Part shown: one piece after another, positions 8,003 through 16,823 of the stretch
Position numbering within the stretch: position 1 is the stretch's first letter
Layout of the letters: the number at the start of each line of letters is the position of its first letter
Source of the DNA: a virus
Length of the DNA stretch: 64,000 nucleotides
Virus record (IMG/VR): IMGVR_UViG_3300032156_000001
Coordinates: 1 to 64,000 of that record
Direction: 5' to 3' (one strand)
Program-made: the position numbers and the translations under genes
Notes under the pieces: generated by a model
Databases searched by the model: none
Seen by the model: the letters and a program-made list of their open reading frames with translations, nothing else
What the model was told of the DNA's origin: nothing

Positions 8003-8976
8003 GTGGCAAAATGCGACAGCCGATCCAGTGGCGGCTGGTCAGGCCGCACGCGGAGCCCTATTTCGACCGCTTGCTGGCCGCTTTGAGGGAAAGCCGGGCC
8101 ATGAGGCTCGACCTGCCCTCTGGAAGGCACGCCCGGAGGCCGCGGAGGGCCCTGCAACGATGTTTTCGGGCCTGGGTGGCGTCCAAGTACCCCCCGGGCA
8201 TTTCAGGGGCTTGGCGGGCCTCCAATTGCGTGCCGGCGGCCGGGGAATGGGCGCTTGACGCCATACAGCCCGGCAGGGCCGGCAGGCCTTGCGAACTGAT
8301 CTATTGCCCATGGTGCTGGATACGCCAAAGCCGAAGGCTGGAACGCATGATGATAGAGAACCCTACGGCTGTACATGCGCTGTACTGGGATAGGCCCAGT
8401 CGGCGGGTGCGCGGGGCCGGGCTAGGAGAGCTGGTGGACGTAACGGCCATAGAGACCGAGGACAACCTCTTGGGGGTTCCCCTGGCGCTGGCGCGGGCGA
8501 CGTTCGACGATTTCATGCGGCGCTGCCGCGACGCCGTCCGGCACGGACTGAGAGTCAAGCAGGGCGTGGCCGTTGCCACCGGCTGCCGCGACTTTCAGCG
8601 AGCCGTGAGGTTCACCAGTCTAGTTACCCGGTCGACCGGTGACGTCAGGCTCAGGACGAGCTACGTCTATCCTGCCGGCAGCCCGGCGAACAGCGAGCCG
8701 CCGATAAGCCTGGTCGGCGAGACCGCCTCTGGGACGCTGATGATGACCCGGCGCAAGGAGCTTAATCTGCCTGAGGCGATCATGATGGCCCTGCCGTTTC
8801 CCGGGCACGTGTTCGATATGGACCCGGCGGTTGTCGATTGCCTAGTCCGGCTGTCTAAGGGCAAGAGGAGCTACGGACTGATCGGTTTTGGAAAATTAGG
8901 TAATTATGAGTCCGTGCACGTAGGGCAAAACGATGATATAGATCGTCATAACCCCAAACGCCCTCTCTCTCTTTAG
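7999..8976 (+). CDS. Hypothetical protein with CxxC motif
   Basis: 325 residues from GTG 7999, which overlaps the preceding TGA; ATG 8011 is possible. The N-terminal 45 residues are strongly basic. CPWCWIRQSRRLE near 100 looks like a metal-binding knuckle beside a basic helix, which suggests nucleic-acid binding. Codon use becomes AT-richer in the last ~25 codons. The stop lies inside the CT/AG hairpin region at 8963. Confidence 0.65.
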   Translation: MSGKMRQPIQWRLVRPHAEPYFDRLLAALRESRAMRLDLPSGRHARRPRRALQRCFRAWVASKYPPGISGAWRASNCVPAAGEWALDAIQPGRAGRPCELIYCPWCWIRQSRRLERMMIENPTAVHALYWDRPSRRVRGAGLGELVDVTAIETEDNLLGVPLALARATFDDFMRRCRDAVRHGLRVKQGVAVATGCRDFQRAVRFTSLVTRSTGDVRLRTSYVYPAGSPANSEPPISLVGETASGTLMMTRRKELNLPEAIMMALPFPGHVFDMDPAVVDCLVRLSKGKRSYGLIGFGKLGNYESVHVGQNDDIDRHNPKRPLSL

Positions 8977-9033
8977 AGAGAGAGTTAACGCACAATTATA
9001 TGACCGTTAACTCTCTCTCTTACAGAGAGAGAG
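8963..9033 (+). promoter_or_regulatory. Three mutually exclusive CT/AG hairpins upstream of sbcD
   Basis: Three stems compete. Stem A: CTCTCTCTCT (8963-8972) with AGAGAGAGAG (8975-8984). Stem C: AGAGAGAGAGTTAACG (8975-8990) with CGTTAACTCTCTCTCT (9005-9020), 16 perfect pairs around a 14-base AT-rich loop. Stem B: CTCTCTCTCT (9011-9020) with AGAGAGAGAG (9024-9033). If C forms, A and B cannot. The right arm runs into the GGGAGGA ribosome binding site of sbcD, so this can act as a translational or attenuation switch, or as a cruciform in DNA. Confidence 0.75.
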
Positions 9034-9084
9034 AGAGGGAGGAACAGCTTAATGGGTTCCCCAGACCAAAGGAGGAGCACTAGC

Positions 9085-10173
9085 GTGTTGGCATTTGTCT
9101 CAGATACCCACTTGCGTTACTGCCTCTTCAAGTATCTTCCTGATCTTCACGGAGACAGCGTCGACAGCCTGCATTTCATCGTCGAGACGATACTGGCCCG
9201 GAAGGCCTCCGTGGTCCTGTTCGGCGGAGACGTCTTCGACGGCGGGAATCCGGATCCGGATGTAGTCCAGATCTTCCTCGACGAGATGCGCCTGCTTGAG
9301 ACTGCCGGGATCAAGTGTCTGTCTATCCAGGGGCAACATGACAAGCTCGGCGGGCAGCCCTGGTACAATCTGGACAGGCACGTCTGGGACCTGGCGGCCA
9401 TGACCGGCGACCTGACCGGCGGGAAACTTTCCAAGCCTTTGGAAACCCCGCCCTTCGTGGTCGCGGGCTTCAACGCCTGCGGCCCGAGCGAGTTAAGGAC
9501 GAGGTTGGAGGTCCTGGATCCTTCCGTCAACGTCCTGGTCCTCCATCAGACGCTGAAGGGCTCCATGCCGGAGATAGTCGGCAAGGAGAACTGGGATCTC
9601 GACCCCGCTTGGGTCAAGCCGTCGGTGCGGCTGGTCCTGCTGGGCCACGTCCACAAGCCCTACGAGGCCGTCGTCGGTCAGACCAAGTATGTCTACGGCG
9701 GCAGCACGGTGCTGTGCGCCATCGACGAGCCGCCGGCCAAGTCGTTCCTGCTCGTGCATGACGACTTCAAATTGGAACATGTCCCGATTCCGACCCGGCC
9801 GCTGCTGGCCGTCCGGGTGGAGGCGCCGGAACAGCTCGCGACGGTGGTGGACGCCGTCAAGGCGGCCGCGCCGGGGACGCTGGTGGTCGTGCGGTTCAGC
9901 CCCGCCGTGCCGGACGTTGAGGCGCGGCTGCGGGGGGCCAACGACAAGTGCGCGTTCACGTTCAGGCTGACCGTGCCGGAGGCCGCCGAGGCCCGGACGG
10001 TCCTCGCTTCCGCCGCCGCGTCCCTCGAGAGCTGCCTCGGCCAGCTCGTGGACAGGGCAAAGGAGCCGGAGCTGTACGGCCTGCTCCTGGCGGCGCTGAA
10101 CGCGCAGAACCCGAAGGAGGCATTGGCCGGGTTCAAGAAGCGGTTCCTGGAGCCGCAGAAGGAGGCCGTGTGA
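9085..10173 (+). CDS. sbcD: SbcD/Mre11-like nuclease subunit
   Basis: Metallophosphoesterase subunit of an SbcCD-type complex that processes DNA ends and hairpins. I chose GTG 9085 because AAAGGAGGAG lies just upstream and the protein then starts MLAFVSDTHL; ATG 9052 with GGGAGGA upstream would add 11 residues. Family motifs: SDTH (residues 6-9), FGGDVFDGG (~45-53), GQHD (~86-89), LHQT and LLGHVHKP (~183-190). 362 residues, close to T4 gp47 and bacterial SbcD. Its partner is the gene at 11634. An in-frame palindrome copy lies at 9428. Confidence 0.9.
   Translation: MLAFVSDTHLRYCLFKYLPDLHGDSVDSLHFIVETILARKASVVLFGGDVFDGGNPDPDVVQIFLDEMRLLETAGIKCLSIQGQHDKLGGQPWYNLDRHVWDLAAMTGDLTGGKLSKPLETPPFVVAGFNACGPSELRTRLEVLDPSVNVLVLHQTLKGSMPEIVGKENWDLDPAWVKPSVRLVLLGHVHKPYEAVVGQTKYVYGGSTVLCAIDEPPAKSFLLVHDDFKLEHVPIPTRPLLAVRVEAPEQLATVVDAVKAAAPGTLVVVRFSPAVPDVEARLRGANDKCAFTFRLTVPEAAEARTVLASAAASLESCLGQLVDRAKEPELYGLLLAALNAQNPKEALAGFKKRFLEPQKEAV
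9428..9445. repeat. Palindrome TTTCCAA-N4-TTGGAAA, copy E (inside sbcD)
   Basis: TTTCCAAGCCTTTGGAAA, a perfect 7-4-7 inverted repeat that differs from the intergenic copies only in the central four bases. It encodes KLSKPLE in SbcD, so it is the only copy kept inside a reading frame. Confidence 0.65.
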
Positions 10174-10565
10174 TCGTCGAGATCGAGGGGCGCCGGTACA
10201 GGATCTGGTGGAAGCACGTGACGTCCCCCGCGCCGACCGACTCTGTGTTCGGTCAATGCCGCGGATACACGCAGTGCTTCGTTGTTGACGAGGCGGACGT
10301 GAAACCCGGCGAGCGGCTTTGCGACACGACAGAGCGCGACAAGGTCGCCGCGGGGGCGGCCGTCTGTTCGATGCGGGAACGGAACTTCAGCAAGGAGACG
10401 GGCCGGCAGGTCAGCCTCGCGAGGGCGGTGAAGCGGCAGTGGCCGTACAGCAAGGAGATCAGGAGGGAGATATGGCTCGCTTACTTGCACAGGACCGTGA
10501 GCGCGACGGCGGCAAGCCTAAGCCCGGCGTCGTCGCAACCAAGACAGCCTACGGCTTCGTCGTAA
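10170..10565 (+). CDS. Hypothetical protein
   Basis: 131 residues. GTG start overlaps the sbcD stop and follows AAGGAGG. Starts with a beta-strand-like MIVEIEGRRYRIWW; the middle is basic. The last ~31 residues are low-complexity Ser/Ala/Gln and overlap the next gene by 94 bases, so the real constraint is probably on the first ~100 residues. Family unknown. Confidence 0.65.
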   Translation: MIVEIEGRRYRIWWKHVTSPAPTDSVFGQCRGYTQCFVVDEADVKPGERLCDTTERDKVAAGAAVCSMRERNFSKETGRQVSLARAVKRQWPYSKEIRREIWLAYLHRTVSATAASLSPASSQPRQPTASS

Positions 10566-10861
10566 TCGACAGCGGCCAGAAGTTCGTCAGGACCGAGATC
10601 CTGCCGGGCGGGAAGACGCGCACGAAAGAGATCAAGATCGAGGGCGTGTCGCCGGAGACCCACCCGGCCCTCGCCGCTGCGTACGTGAAGGACGGTTGCT
10701 ACGACGTGGACATGCAGGCCGGCGTCTGCCGGTTTCACGGGAGGAAAACTGGGGCCCAGCTGGCGCGTCTGCTGCGGAGCGCCGGCCTTGGCGGCGAGGC
10801 GAAGGGCCTGCTGAGGCACGCCCGCGCGGCGAAGGCCGGCTGCGCGCCGCACTTCTACTGA
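10472..10861 (+). CDS. Hypothetical protein
   Basis: 129 residues, ATG start shortly after AGGAGGGAG. Beta-rich first half (GVVATKTAYGFVVIDSG; FVRTEIL), basic C-terminus ending CAPHFY. It overlaps the preceding gene, which suggests translational coupling. No family recognised. Confidence 0.7.
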   Translation: MARLLAQDRERDGGKPKPGVVATKTAYGFVVIDSGQKFVRTEILPGGKTRTKEIKIEGVSPETHPALAAAYVKDGCYDVDMQAGVCRFHGRKTGAQLARLLRSAGLGGEAKGLLRHARAAKAGCAPHFY

Positions 10862-10871
10862 CGGAGGGCGC

Positions 10872-11186
10872 ATGGACATTGAGGAGATCTCCGACGAGGA
10901 AGTGTCGTCGGTAAGGCAGTACGAGTGTGTGCTGGGCCTGCGTCTCGGTGAGCTGTGGGCCGTCACGGTCCGCGTGACGGTGCCGCACACCCGGCTCTGC
11001 GGCCAGGACGCGGACAGCCTGGACGAGTTCTACTACGAGGAGGACGTCGAGTTCGACGACGATGAGGACGACGAGCTGACGCCGGACCAGAAGCGGGTGG
11101 CGCTCAAGATGATCTGCCGGCACATGAACGCGGCCGGCATCGACTGCCGGAAGAAGCCGAAGACGCGCCGGCGGAAAGGAAGCTGA
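10872..11186 (+). CDS. Hypothetical acidic protein
   Basis: 104 residues after GGAGGGCGC. A cluster of Asp/Glu at about 55-68 is followed by a basic C-terminus (RKKPKTRRRKGS). No enzyme motif. Its stop overlaps the start of the next gene (ATGA). Confidence 0.7.
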   Translation: MDIEEISDEEVSSVRQYECVLGLRLGELWAVTVRVTVPHTRLCGQDADSLDEFYYEEDVEFDDDEDDELTPDQKRVALKMICRHMNAAGIDCRKKPKTRRRKGS

Positions 11187-11578
11187 TGAGCGATCGATGC
11201 TACATGGAGGTGAACTGCCGGGCTCGGGACGCCAAGAGATTCGAGGAGCTGGGATTCCACGAGGCGGACTCGAAGGCTGGCATCTGCAACATGTGCGACG
11301 AGGAAGCGGATCGCGCCCATTGCGGCGACATGCCGGAGGACATTCCCTACTACGGCAGCAGCGGCGAAGGAGACAGCTACGGGCGAAACGTGTTCGCCTG
11401 CGACGGAAAGACGTGGTGCGAGGTGGACTGTGTGCACAGTGGCGATGTATGCGTGCGGGTGGACGCCCAAGGCGGCGTGTCCGCTCGCGACCTCAAGGAC
11501 GTTAAGGAATACCTGAAAGTGCTGGCTGCGGCCAAGAAGGCGATGGGCATGAAGAAGAACTTCCGCTGGAGCAGCTAG
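11186..11578 (+). CDS. Hypothetical cysteine-rich protein
   Basis: 130 residues, ATG overlapping the previous stop. Nine cysteines, including CNMCDEEADRAHCGD (about 33-47) and a later CEVDCVHSGDVC, suggest a zinc-binding fold. The C-terminus is helical and lysine-rich. It is the last small gene before sbcC. Family unknown. Confidence 0.7.
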   Translation: MSDRCYMEVNCRARDAKRFEELGFHEADSKAGICNMCDEEADRAHCGDMPEDIPYYGSSGEGDSYGRNVFACDGKTWCEVDCVHSGDVCVRVDAQGGVSARDLKDVKEYLKVLAAAKKAMGMKKNFRWSS

Positions 11579-11633
11579 GCTTGGAGCTTCCCTGGCGGAA
11601 GCCGAAGCCCTGCGCTTAGGGATGGGAGGACGG

Positions 11634-13739
11634 ATGTACGTCGAGAAGGTGACGCTCAACAACTTCTGCCAGCACGAGAAGCTGGAGGCGACGTTCGGGC
11701 CCGGGGTCATCGGAATCATCGGGCCCAACGGCGCCGGCAAGTCCAACCTGATCCACGGGCTGCTGTTCGGCTTTACCGGCTACACGAACGGCAAGAAGGC
11801 CGACGAGATCGCGCACGGCGCCGACGACGGCACCGCCGAGGTCGAGTTCATGGCCGGCGGGACGAAGGGCGTCATCAAGCGGGCGCTCAAGACCTCCCGC
11901 TGCCTGCTGAGGATCGGCGAGGCCAGGTTCGGGAGCGCCACCGAGGTCGACAGGGCCATGGAGCCGGTCATCGGCGACGCGGCCGTCCTGATGAACCTCA
12001 TCTTCGCGCGGCAGGGCGCCATAGAGGGCGTCCTGTTCCTGCGCCCCTCCGACAGGGCCAGGCAGTTCCAGGCCCTGTTCGGCACGCAGAACGCCGAGCT
12101 GATCCGGCAGCTGTTCTACGATGAGCTGAGCGCGATACCGGCGGCGCCGAACGAGGCGGTCATCAAGGAGCTGGAGGACGACAAGGCGAACGTGGCGGCC
12201 AGCCTCCTGGAGAAGGAGCGCGAGCTGCCCGCCGCCGCGGCCGGCAGGCTGGGCGCCGACGAGCAGGCGTCGTTCAACCGCGTCATACGCGCCCACGACG
12301 AGCAGGCGGCCAACGAGGCTGCCTATGCCGCCGCTAAGCTGGAGCGCGACACATTGGGAGCGCGGCTTCGCGAGACCCGGCACTTGGCAAAGGAATATGG
12401 CGACACGGTCGACAGCATCAATGCGGCGATAGCCTCGCTCCAGCCCGTGGCGGAGCGCGCGTCGGCGGAACTGGCCGCCGCGGGCGCCGCGGTCGAGCAC
12501 AACGCCAGGCTGGCCGGGCTGCGGGCCGACAAGGCGCGCTGGGACGAGGTGCGCAGGGCGCCGGAGCCCGTCTGCCCCGGCGCCCTGAACAACGTCCCGA
12601 TGCTGAAAGCCAAGCTCGAGATAGCGCGCGTGGAGTGCGTGACCAGCCGGCGGGTAGTGGAGGCCGGGAAGCAGCACAAGGGCGGCAAGTGCCCGACCTG
12701 CAACCAGCCGCTGACCGCCGAGCATGTGGCCGAGCACGCCGCGCGCAGGGCGAAATGGGAGCCCGAACTGGTTCAGCTGGAGAGCATCGTCGCCGGATAC
12801 GAGGCCCTGGCCGTCGAGCACGCCGCGGACAAGCAGACGTGGGACGCGGGACAGCGGACCGCCGGGACGGAACTGGCGCGCATCGAGAAGGCGCTGCAGG
12901 ACGCCGGGCCGGACAGGCCGGTGCCCAGCGGCGCGCGCAAGGCCGAGATGGAGAAGCTGGTCGGCGATTACGGTCTGAACAAAACCCGGCTGCATGCGGC
13001 ATCCACGAACCTGGCTGCTGCACAGGCGACAGCTACCCAACTGCAGCTTGGATGGGACGCGGTCGTCAAGCGCGTCGAGGACTGCGAGCAGCGGCTGCCG
13101 AAGCGCCCGGTCACGAAGGACGAACGCGACGTGGCCGCGAAGCTGATCGAGGGCCACACGGAGGCCATGATGAGGTTCGCCACGGTGAGCGCCCAGATGC
13201 AGTCGCTCACCGAGCGGCAGGCGGAGCTGGGCCGCCGCATAGAGGCCGCGAAGGCCCTGGCCGGCCGGTACGAGCGGCTGAAGGCGTGGCGGCAGCTGCT
13301 GGAGCGCGGCAGGCTCATCCTGCACCGCGACCAGCTGCCGAACCTGGTGGCGCGGTCGTACCTGGTCGCGCTGAATGCCCAACTGGCCCGGTATCTGGAG
13401 ATGTTCGACTCGCCGTTCGGGGCCAGGGTCCTGGACGACCTGTCGATCGAATGCCGGTTCGTCGACAAGCTCATGCCGGCGGAGCGGCTCAGCGGCGGCG
13501 AGAAGGTGGTCCTCGGGATCGCCTTCAGGTTCGTCGTCTACGCCCTGTTCGCGTCGGACCTCGGCATGCTAGTCCTGGACGAGCCGACCGTGTTTCTCGA
13601 CGACGGCAGGATAGACAGCCTGTGCGCGGTCCTGGAAAAGGTGAGGGGATACTCGCGCCAGGCCGGCCTTCAGGTTATCCTTATCACGCACGAGGATCGC
13701 CTGGCGGCGGTCTGCGACCGCGTGATTCGGCTGGGATAG
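11634..13739 (+). CDS. sbcC: SbcC/Rad50-like ATPase
   Basis: ATPase partner of the SbcD-like nuclease; binds DNA ends and tethers them through a coiled coil. ATG 11634 follows GGGAGG; ATG 11622 lacks a ribosome binding site. 701 residues. Walker A GPNGAGKS at 30-37; long charged coiled coil from about 180 to 590 with a zinc hook KCPTCNQPL near 352-360; ABC signature LSGGEK near 620; Walker B LVLDEP near 645, followed by the H-loop LITHEDR. Shorter than bacterial SbcC (~1050) and closer to T4 gp46. Confidence 0.93.
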   Translation: MYVEKVTLNNFCQHEKLEATFGPGVIGIIGPNGAGKSNLIHGLLFGFTGYTNGKKADEIAHGADDGTAEVEFMAGGTKGVIKRALKTSRCLLRIGEARFGSATEVDRAMEPVIGDAAVLMNLIFARQGAIEGVLFLRPSDRARQFQALFGTQNAELIRQLFYDELSAIPAAPNEAVIKELEDDKANVAASLLEKERELPAAAAGRLGADEQASFNRVIRAHDEQAANEAAYAAAKLERDTLGARLRETRHLAKEYGDTVDSINAAIASLQPVAERASAELAAAGAAVEHNARLAGLRADKARWDEVRRAPEPVCPGALNNVPMLKAKLEIARVECVTSRRVVEAGKQHKGGKCPTCNQPLTAEHVAEHAARRAKWEPELVQLESIVAGYEALAVEHAADKQTWDAGQRTAGTELARIEKALQDAGPDRPVPSGARKAEMEKLVGDYGLNKTRLHAASTNLAAAQATATQLQLGWDAVVKRVEDCEQRLPKRPVTKDERDVAAKLIEGHTEAMMRFATVSAQMQSLTERQAELGRRIEAAKALAGRYERLKAWRQLLERGRLILHRDQLPNLVARSYLVALNAQLARYLEMFDSPFGARVLDDLSIECRFVDKLMPAERLSGGEKVVLGIAFRFVVYALFASDLGMLVLDEPTVFLDDGRIDSLCAVLEKVRGYSRQAGLQVILITHEDRLAAVCDRVIRLG

Positions 13740-13768
13740 GAGAATCGATGGCGAAAAGGAGAGGATCG

Positions 13769-14098
13769 ATGAGAACGAAGCTGTGCTTGGCCGCGTCCGC
13801 GGCGCTTCTCTGCCTGTGCGGATGCGACTCGTGGGTGTCGGGCGCGGGCGTGGTCTATACCATGCCCGACGATGAGGGCAGCGTGTCGGCGAACGTCCAG
13901 TTCGGCCACGTGACCAAGGTCCTCACTATCTCGGCTGAGGCGCTGGCGGAGGCCCCCGTGGCGACGTCGCAAAAGCCGGCCCCCGGGTCGAAGGCGATCA
14001 ATACCAAGGAACTCGCCGAGAAGGCGGTCGCCGCCGCGAAGACCAGGCGGATGAAGAAGATGGCGGCCCCCGCTCCGGCGACTGACCCGGCCAAGTGA
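13769..14098 (+). CDS. Putative lipoprotein
   Basis: 109 residues from ATG 13769, which follows AAAAGGAG; ATG 13748 adds seven residues and is also possible. A basic start (MRTK), a hydrophobic core (LCLAASAALLCLC) and GC at about 17-18 form a lipobox-like end, although the Cys just before Gly is unusual. The mature part is Ala/Pro/Lys-rich. It could be an outer spanin-like or surface-exclusion lipoprotein; neither can be shown here. Confidence 0.6.
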   Translation: MRTKLCLAASAALLCLCGCDSWVSGAGVVYTMPDDEGSVSANVQFGHVTKVLTISAEALAEAPVATSQKPAPGSKAINTKELAEKAVAAAKTRRMKKMAAPAPATDPAK

Positions 14099-14108
14099 GC
14101 GCCGACCA

Positions 14109-14555
14109 TTGGAAGTCGTAGCCAGGCTGCGGTTCGTGACGGCATGCCTCGGCGGCGTCCGCAAGGAAGAAAAGGACCTGATGCTCCGGGATCCCGGGGG
14201 TCAGGTCATTTTTCTCCAAAGCTGGTGGACAGCCTCCTTCCGGCAGGCCGCCCAGGGCCTCAACCGGCATTTCAGGGAGGCGCCGAGGATACTCGCAGTG
14301 CCGACGGTCGATGGGCCGCTCGGCACGTTCAGAAGGCACTACTCGAAGGACGGATTCAAGGACCACGAGGCGTACCCGCCTAACGCGCAAGTGACCGTGC
14401 GGTTCTGCCTGCCCGTCAGCCTGTCGGTCGCCGACTTCGCGGCGCTGCTCAATTTCGTGGGCGACTACGTCGGCATCAGCCCGTACGGGCACCGCGACGG
14501 GTTCGGCCGCTTCAAGGTGGAGTCGGTCGAATCGGCGGCAAAGAGCGGAGGATAA
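14109..14555 (+). CDS. Hypothetical protein
   Basis: 148 residues from a TTG start without a clear ribosome binding site; the true start could be further in, for example ATG 14181. The C-terminal motif VGDYVGISPYGHRDGFGRFKVE (split here only for description: VGDYVGISPYG then HRDGFGRF) is well formed and looks conserved, but I cannot name the family with confidence. Lies between the lipoprotein gene and the helicase gene. Confidence 0.65.
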   Translation: MEVVARLRFVTACLGGVRKEEKDLMLRDPGGQVIFLQSWWTASFRQAAQGLNRHFREAPRILAVPTVDGPLGTFRRHYSKDGFKDHEAYPPNAQVTVRFCLPVSLSVADFAALLNFVGDYVGISPYGHRDGFGRFKVESVESAAKSGG

Positions 14556-14567
14556 CCGGAGATTGAG

Positions 14568-14783
14568 ATGAATTATCAGATGAGAATCTTGAAGGCCTCT
14601 CGGCAGCTGTTGCGCGCCGAGTGGCGCGGGGAGGTGTTCCCTGTGGAAGTGCGGCACGATGATGAGTGCGCGGCCCTGAAGGGGGGCGAGTGCAACTACA
14701 ACCCGGACATCGTAATGAAGACCCCTACCGGGACATTCGAGGTCGATCGGAACGGGTGCGCTCATCTTGTTCCTGCGAACTGA
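14568..14783 (+). CDS. Hypothetical small protein
   Basis: 71 residues after CCGGAG. Likely small beta-rich fold (MRILKASRQLLRAEW; GTFEVDRNG). Two cysteines, no membrane segment. Family unknown; it precedes the helicase gene by 15 bases and is probably co-transcribed with it. Confidence 0.65.
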   Translation: MNYQMRILKASRQLLRAEWRGEVFPVEVRHDDECAALKGGECNYNPDIVMKTPTGTFEVDRNGCAHLVPAN

Positions 14784-14798
14784 AGAGAGAGGGAAAGA

Positions 14799-16238
14799 AT
14801 GCAAGTCACCCTGACCCGGATCGGGAATCTCGTTATCGTGGAGCCGCCGTGCTCCGACCTGCTGGAGCGCCATCTCGTGTTCCAGAAGCGCATCCAGCAG
14901 GGCGGCAGCGCCCGCGACGTGGCGTGGCAGACCGTGTGCCTGTACCGCATAGAGGGGAACCGGCTGTTCGCGCCGGCGGGCCTCACGAGGCGGCTCTACG
15001 ACGTCCTGAAAGAGGCCGGCCACGACATCAAGTTCGTGGATCAGCGCGAGCGCAACCTGCCCGACCCGGACCTGACCCTGCTCGATCCGTTGCGGGAGGG
15101 CCAGGACGAGGTGATCGCGGCCATCGTGGCGTTCGACCGCGGCATCATTGAAGCCCCGACCGCGTTCGGAAAATCATTTCTTCTTCGACAGATATGCAAG
15201 ATCTGGCCGACGGCCAACGTCATCATCTGCTCGCCGTTCCGCGGCATCCTGGTGGACACCATGGCGGCGCTGCGCGAGCTGTTCCCGCCCAGCCAGATCG
15301 GGCTGTGCGGACTGGGCCATCAGGAGGCCGACCGGCGGATCACGGTGACGACCGACAGAAGCCTGCGCGCCTGCGACCTGGCGAGATGCCAGGTCTTCAT
15401 CTTCGACGAGGTCCACCGGGCGGCCGCGCCGTGCACCGCGGAGGCCATCGCGCAGATAGCCAATGCGCGCATGTACGGCTTCTCGGCCTCGCCGTACGGC
15501 CGCAGCGACCAGGCGGACCTGGAGACCGAGGCCATGTTCGGCCCGTCCATCTGCAAGATGGGCTACGCCGACGCGGAGAAGTCCGGCAGCGTCGTGCCGG
15601 TGCGGGTGTTCCTGCTGGACTGCTCGCCGGTGGCGGACCCCGGCGTCACGAGCGACAACACGACGGTCCTGGAGCGCTGGGCGCTGTGGCGCAACAAGGA
15701 CCGCAACAACCTCATCATGCGCGCCGTGAAGCACGCCTACGCCGCGTACGGCCCCGACACGCAGATCCTGATAGCGACGGCCAAGGTGGAGCACTCGGTC
15801 CATCTGTTTAAGGCCGCCGTGGATGCCGGCTACCCCGACTTCCAGCTGGTGTACGGCAGCATGGACCTCGAGAAGCGCGACGCCTGGGTCCACCAGAAGC
15901 TGATCCCCGAAGGCGTCCATCCGCTGGCCTCCCACATGCGCGATCAGCTGCAGTTCATGTTCAGGGACAGGAAGATCCTGCGGGCCATCGCGACGGGCGT
16001 GTGGGGCACGGGCGTCAACTTCCCGGGCCTGAACGTGCTGATCCGCGCGGACGGCCAGAGCGGGGATATCGCCAGCACGCAAATACCCGGCCGCGTGACG
16101 CGGACGGCGGAAGGCAAGGACGTCGGCATAGTGGTCGACCTGGACGACAGGTTCAACAGGAGCCTGCTGCGGCGCGCGCAGCAGCGGGTGCGCGTCTACA
16201 GGAAGAAGGGCTGGGAGATCGTGCCGTTGACGTTGTGA
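14799..16238 (+). CDS. SF2 DNA/RNA helicase (UvsW/RadD-like)
   Basis: 479 residues. Helicase motif I is APTAFGKS (about 117-124), motif II DEVH near 202-205, motif III SASPYG near 227-232, and motif VI is represented by QIPGRVTRT near 429-437. The order and spacing match single-chain SF2 helicases such as T4 UvsW and RadD, which remodel forks and recombination intermediates. It stands upstream of the replicative helicase and primase, which fits a role in replication-linked repair. Start ATG after GAGAGGGAAAG. Confidence 0.88.
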   Translation: MQVTLTRIGNLVIVEPPCSDLLERHLVFQKRIQQGGSARDVAWQTVCLYRIEGNRLFAPAGLTRRLYDVLKEAGHDIKFVDQRERNLPDPDLTLLDPLREGQDEVIAAIVAFDRGIIEAPTAFGKSFLLRQICKIWPTANVIICSPFRGILVDTMAALRELFPPSQIGLCGLGHQEADRRITVTTDRSLRACDLARCQVFIFDEVHRAAAPCTAEAIAQIANARMYGFSASPYGRSDQADLETEAMFGPSICKMGYADAEKSGSVVPVRVFLLDCSPVADPGVTSDNTTVLERWALWRNKDRNNLIMRAVKHAYAAYGPDTQILIATAKVEHSVHLFKAAVDAGYPDFQLVYGSMDLEKRDAWVHQKLIPEGVHPLASHMRDQLQFMFRDRKILRAIATGVWGTGVNFPGLNVLIRADGQSGDIASTQIPGRVTRTAEGKDVGIVVDLDDRFNRSLLRRAQQRVRVYRKKGWEIVPLTL

Positions 16239-16256
16239 GGACGAGGAGGAGCAGGC

Positions 16257-16823
16257 ATGGTGCCCGCCAGCCCGATGGATGTTGAGGAGTGCGCGCTGGC
16301 GCTCATCAAGGCCTACGACCAGCTGCGCAGGCGTATCGACCCGACGTTCACGTCGGCCAGCCGCCAGTACAGGACGTTCGAGACCGCGGCGGAGCGGTTG
16401 CTGGCCGGCGGCGGTGGCGACCCCTACGAATACGTCGGCTATGTGTTCCAGTGCTTCACCGGCAGGATACCGCATTGCGGCTATCTGGCATCGGTGAAGT
16501 TCATCGGCGCGTTCGTGAACGACAGGCCCGTGAGACTGAAGGAGCTGAAGCTGTTCGTGGAGCTGCAGCTGGACGACGTGAAGTTCAGGATGGGCCACGG
16601 TGAGAATCTCGAGAAAATCCTTACGGACCCGTTCGCCGGGTTCTCCCCCGTGTTGTGCTGGGCGATGGCGACCACCGCTATGGATGGTGCCCTCGCGAAA
16701 AGGTTCGAGAAGGAGGCGATGGTGCAGCTAAAGTTCGAGCCCGCTTACGGCGAACTGCTTAAGGGATGGCTTCCCCAGGACGCGGTCGAGCGGGCGCGCG
16801 CGGGCGGCGTGGAGAGAGGATAG
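16257..16823 (+). CDS. Hypothetical protein in the replication block
   Basis: 188 residues, ATG after GGAGGAGCAGGC. Mostly helical, acidic and basic patches mixed; no cysteine cluster. Its stop touches the start of the DnaB-like helicase gene. A helicase-loader or accessory role would fit the position, but no AAA+ motif is present, so this is only a contextual guess. Confidence 0.7.
   Translation: MVPASPMDVEECALALIKAYDQLRRRIDPTFTSASRQYRTFETAAERLLAGGGGDPYEYVGYVFQCFTGRIPHCGYLASVKFIGAFVNDRPVRLKELKLFVELQLDDVKFRMGHGENLEKILTDPFAGFSPVLCWAMATTAMDGALAKRFEKEAMVQLKFEPAYGELLKGWLPQDAVERARAGGVERG

Noticed and set aside
8963-9033. CRISPR-like or simple microsatellite repeat
   Set aside because: There are no spacers, and the AG/CT runs are arranged as exact inverted repeats including TTAACG/CGTTAA, which points to structure rather than slippage.
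14109-14555. Assigning the protein to a CRISPR Cas7-like family because of its GISPY...GFGRF motif
   Set aside because: The resemblance is a short motif only, the protein is far too short, and no other Cas gene or repeat array is present.
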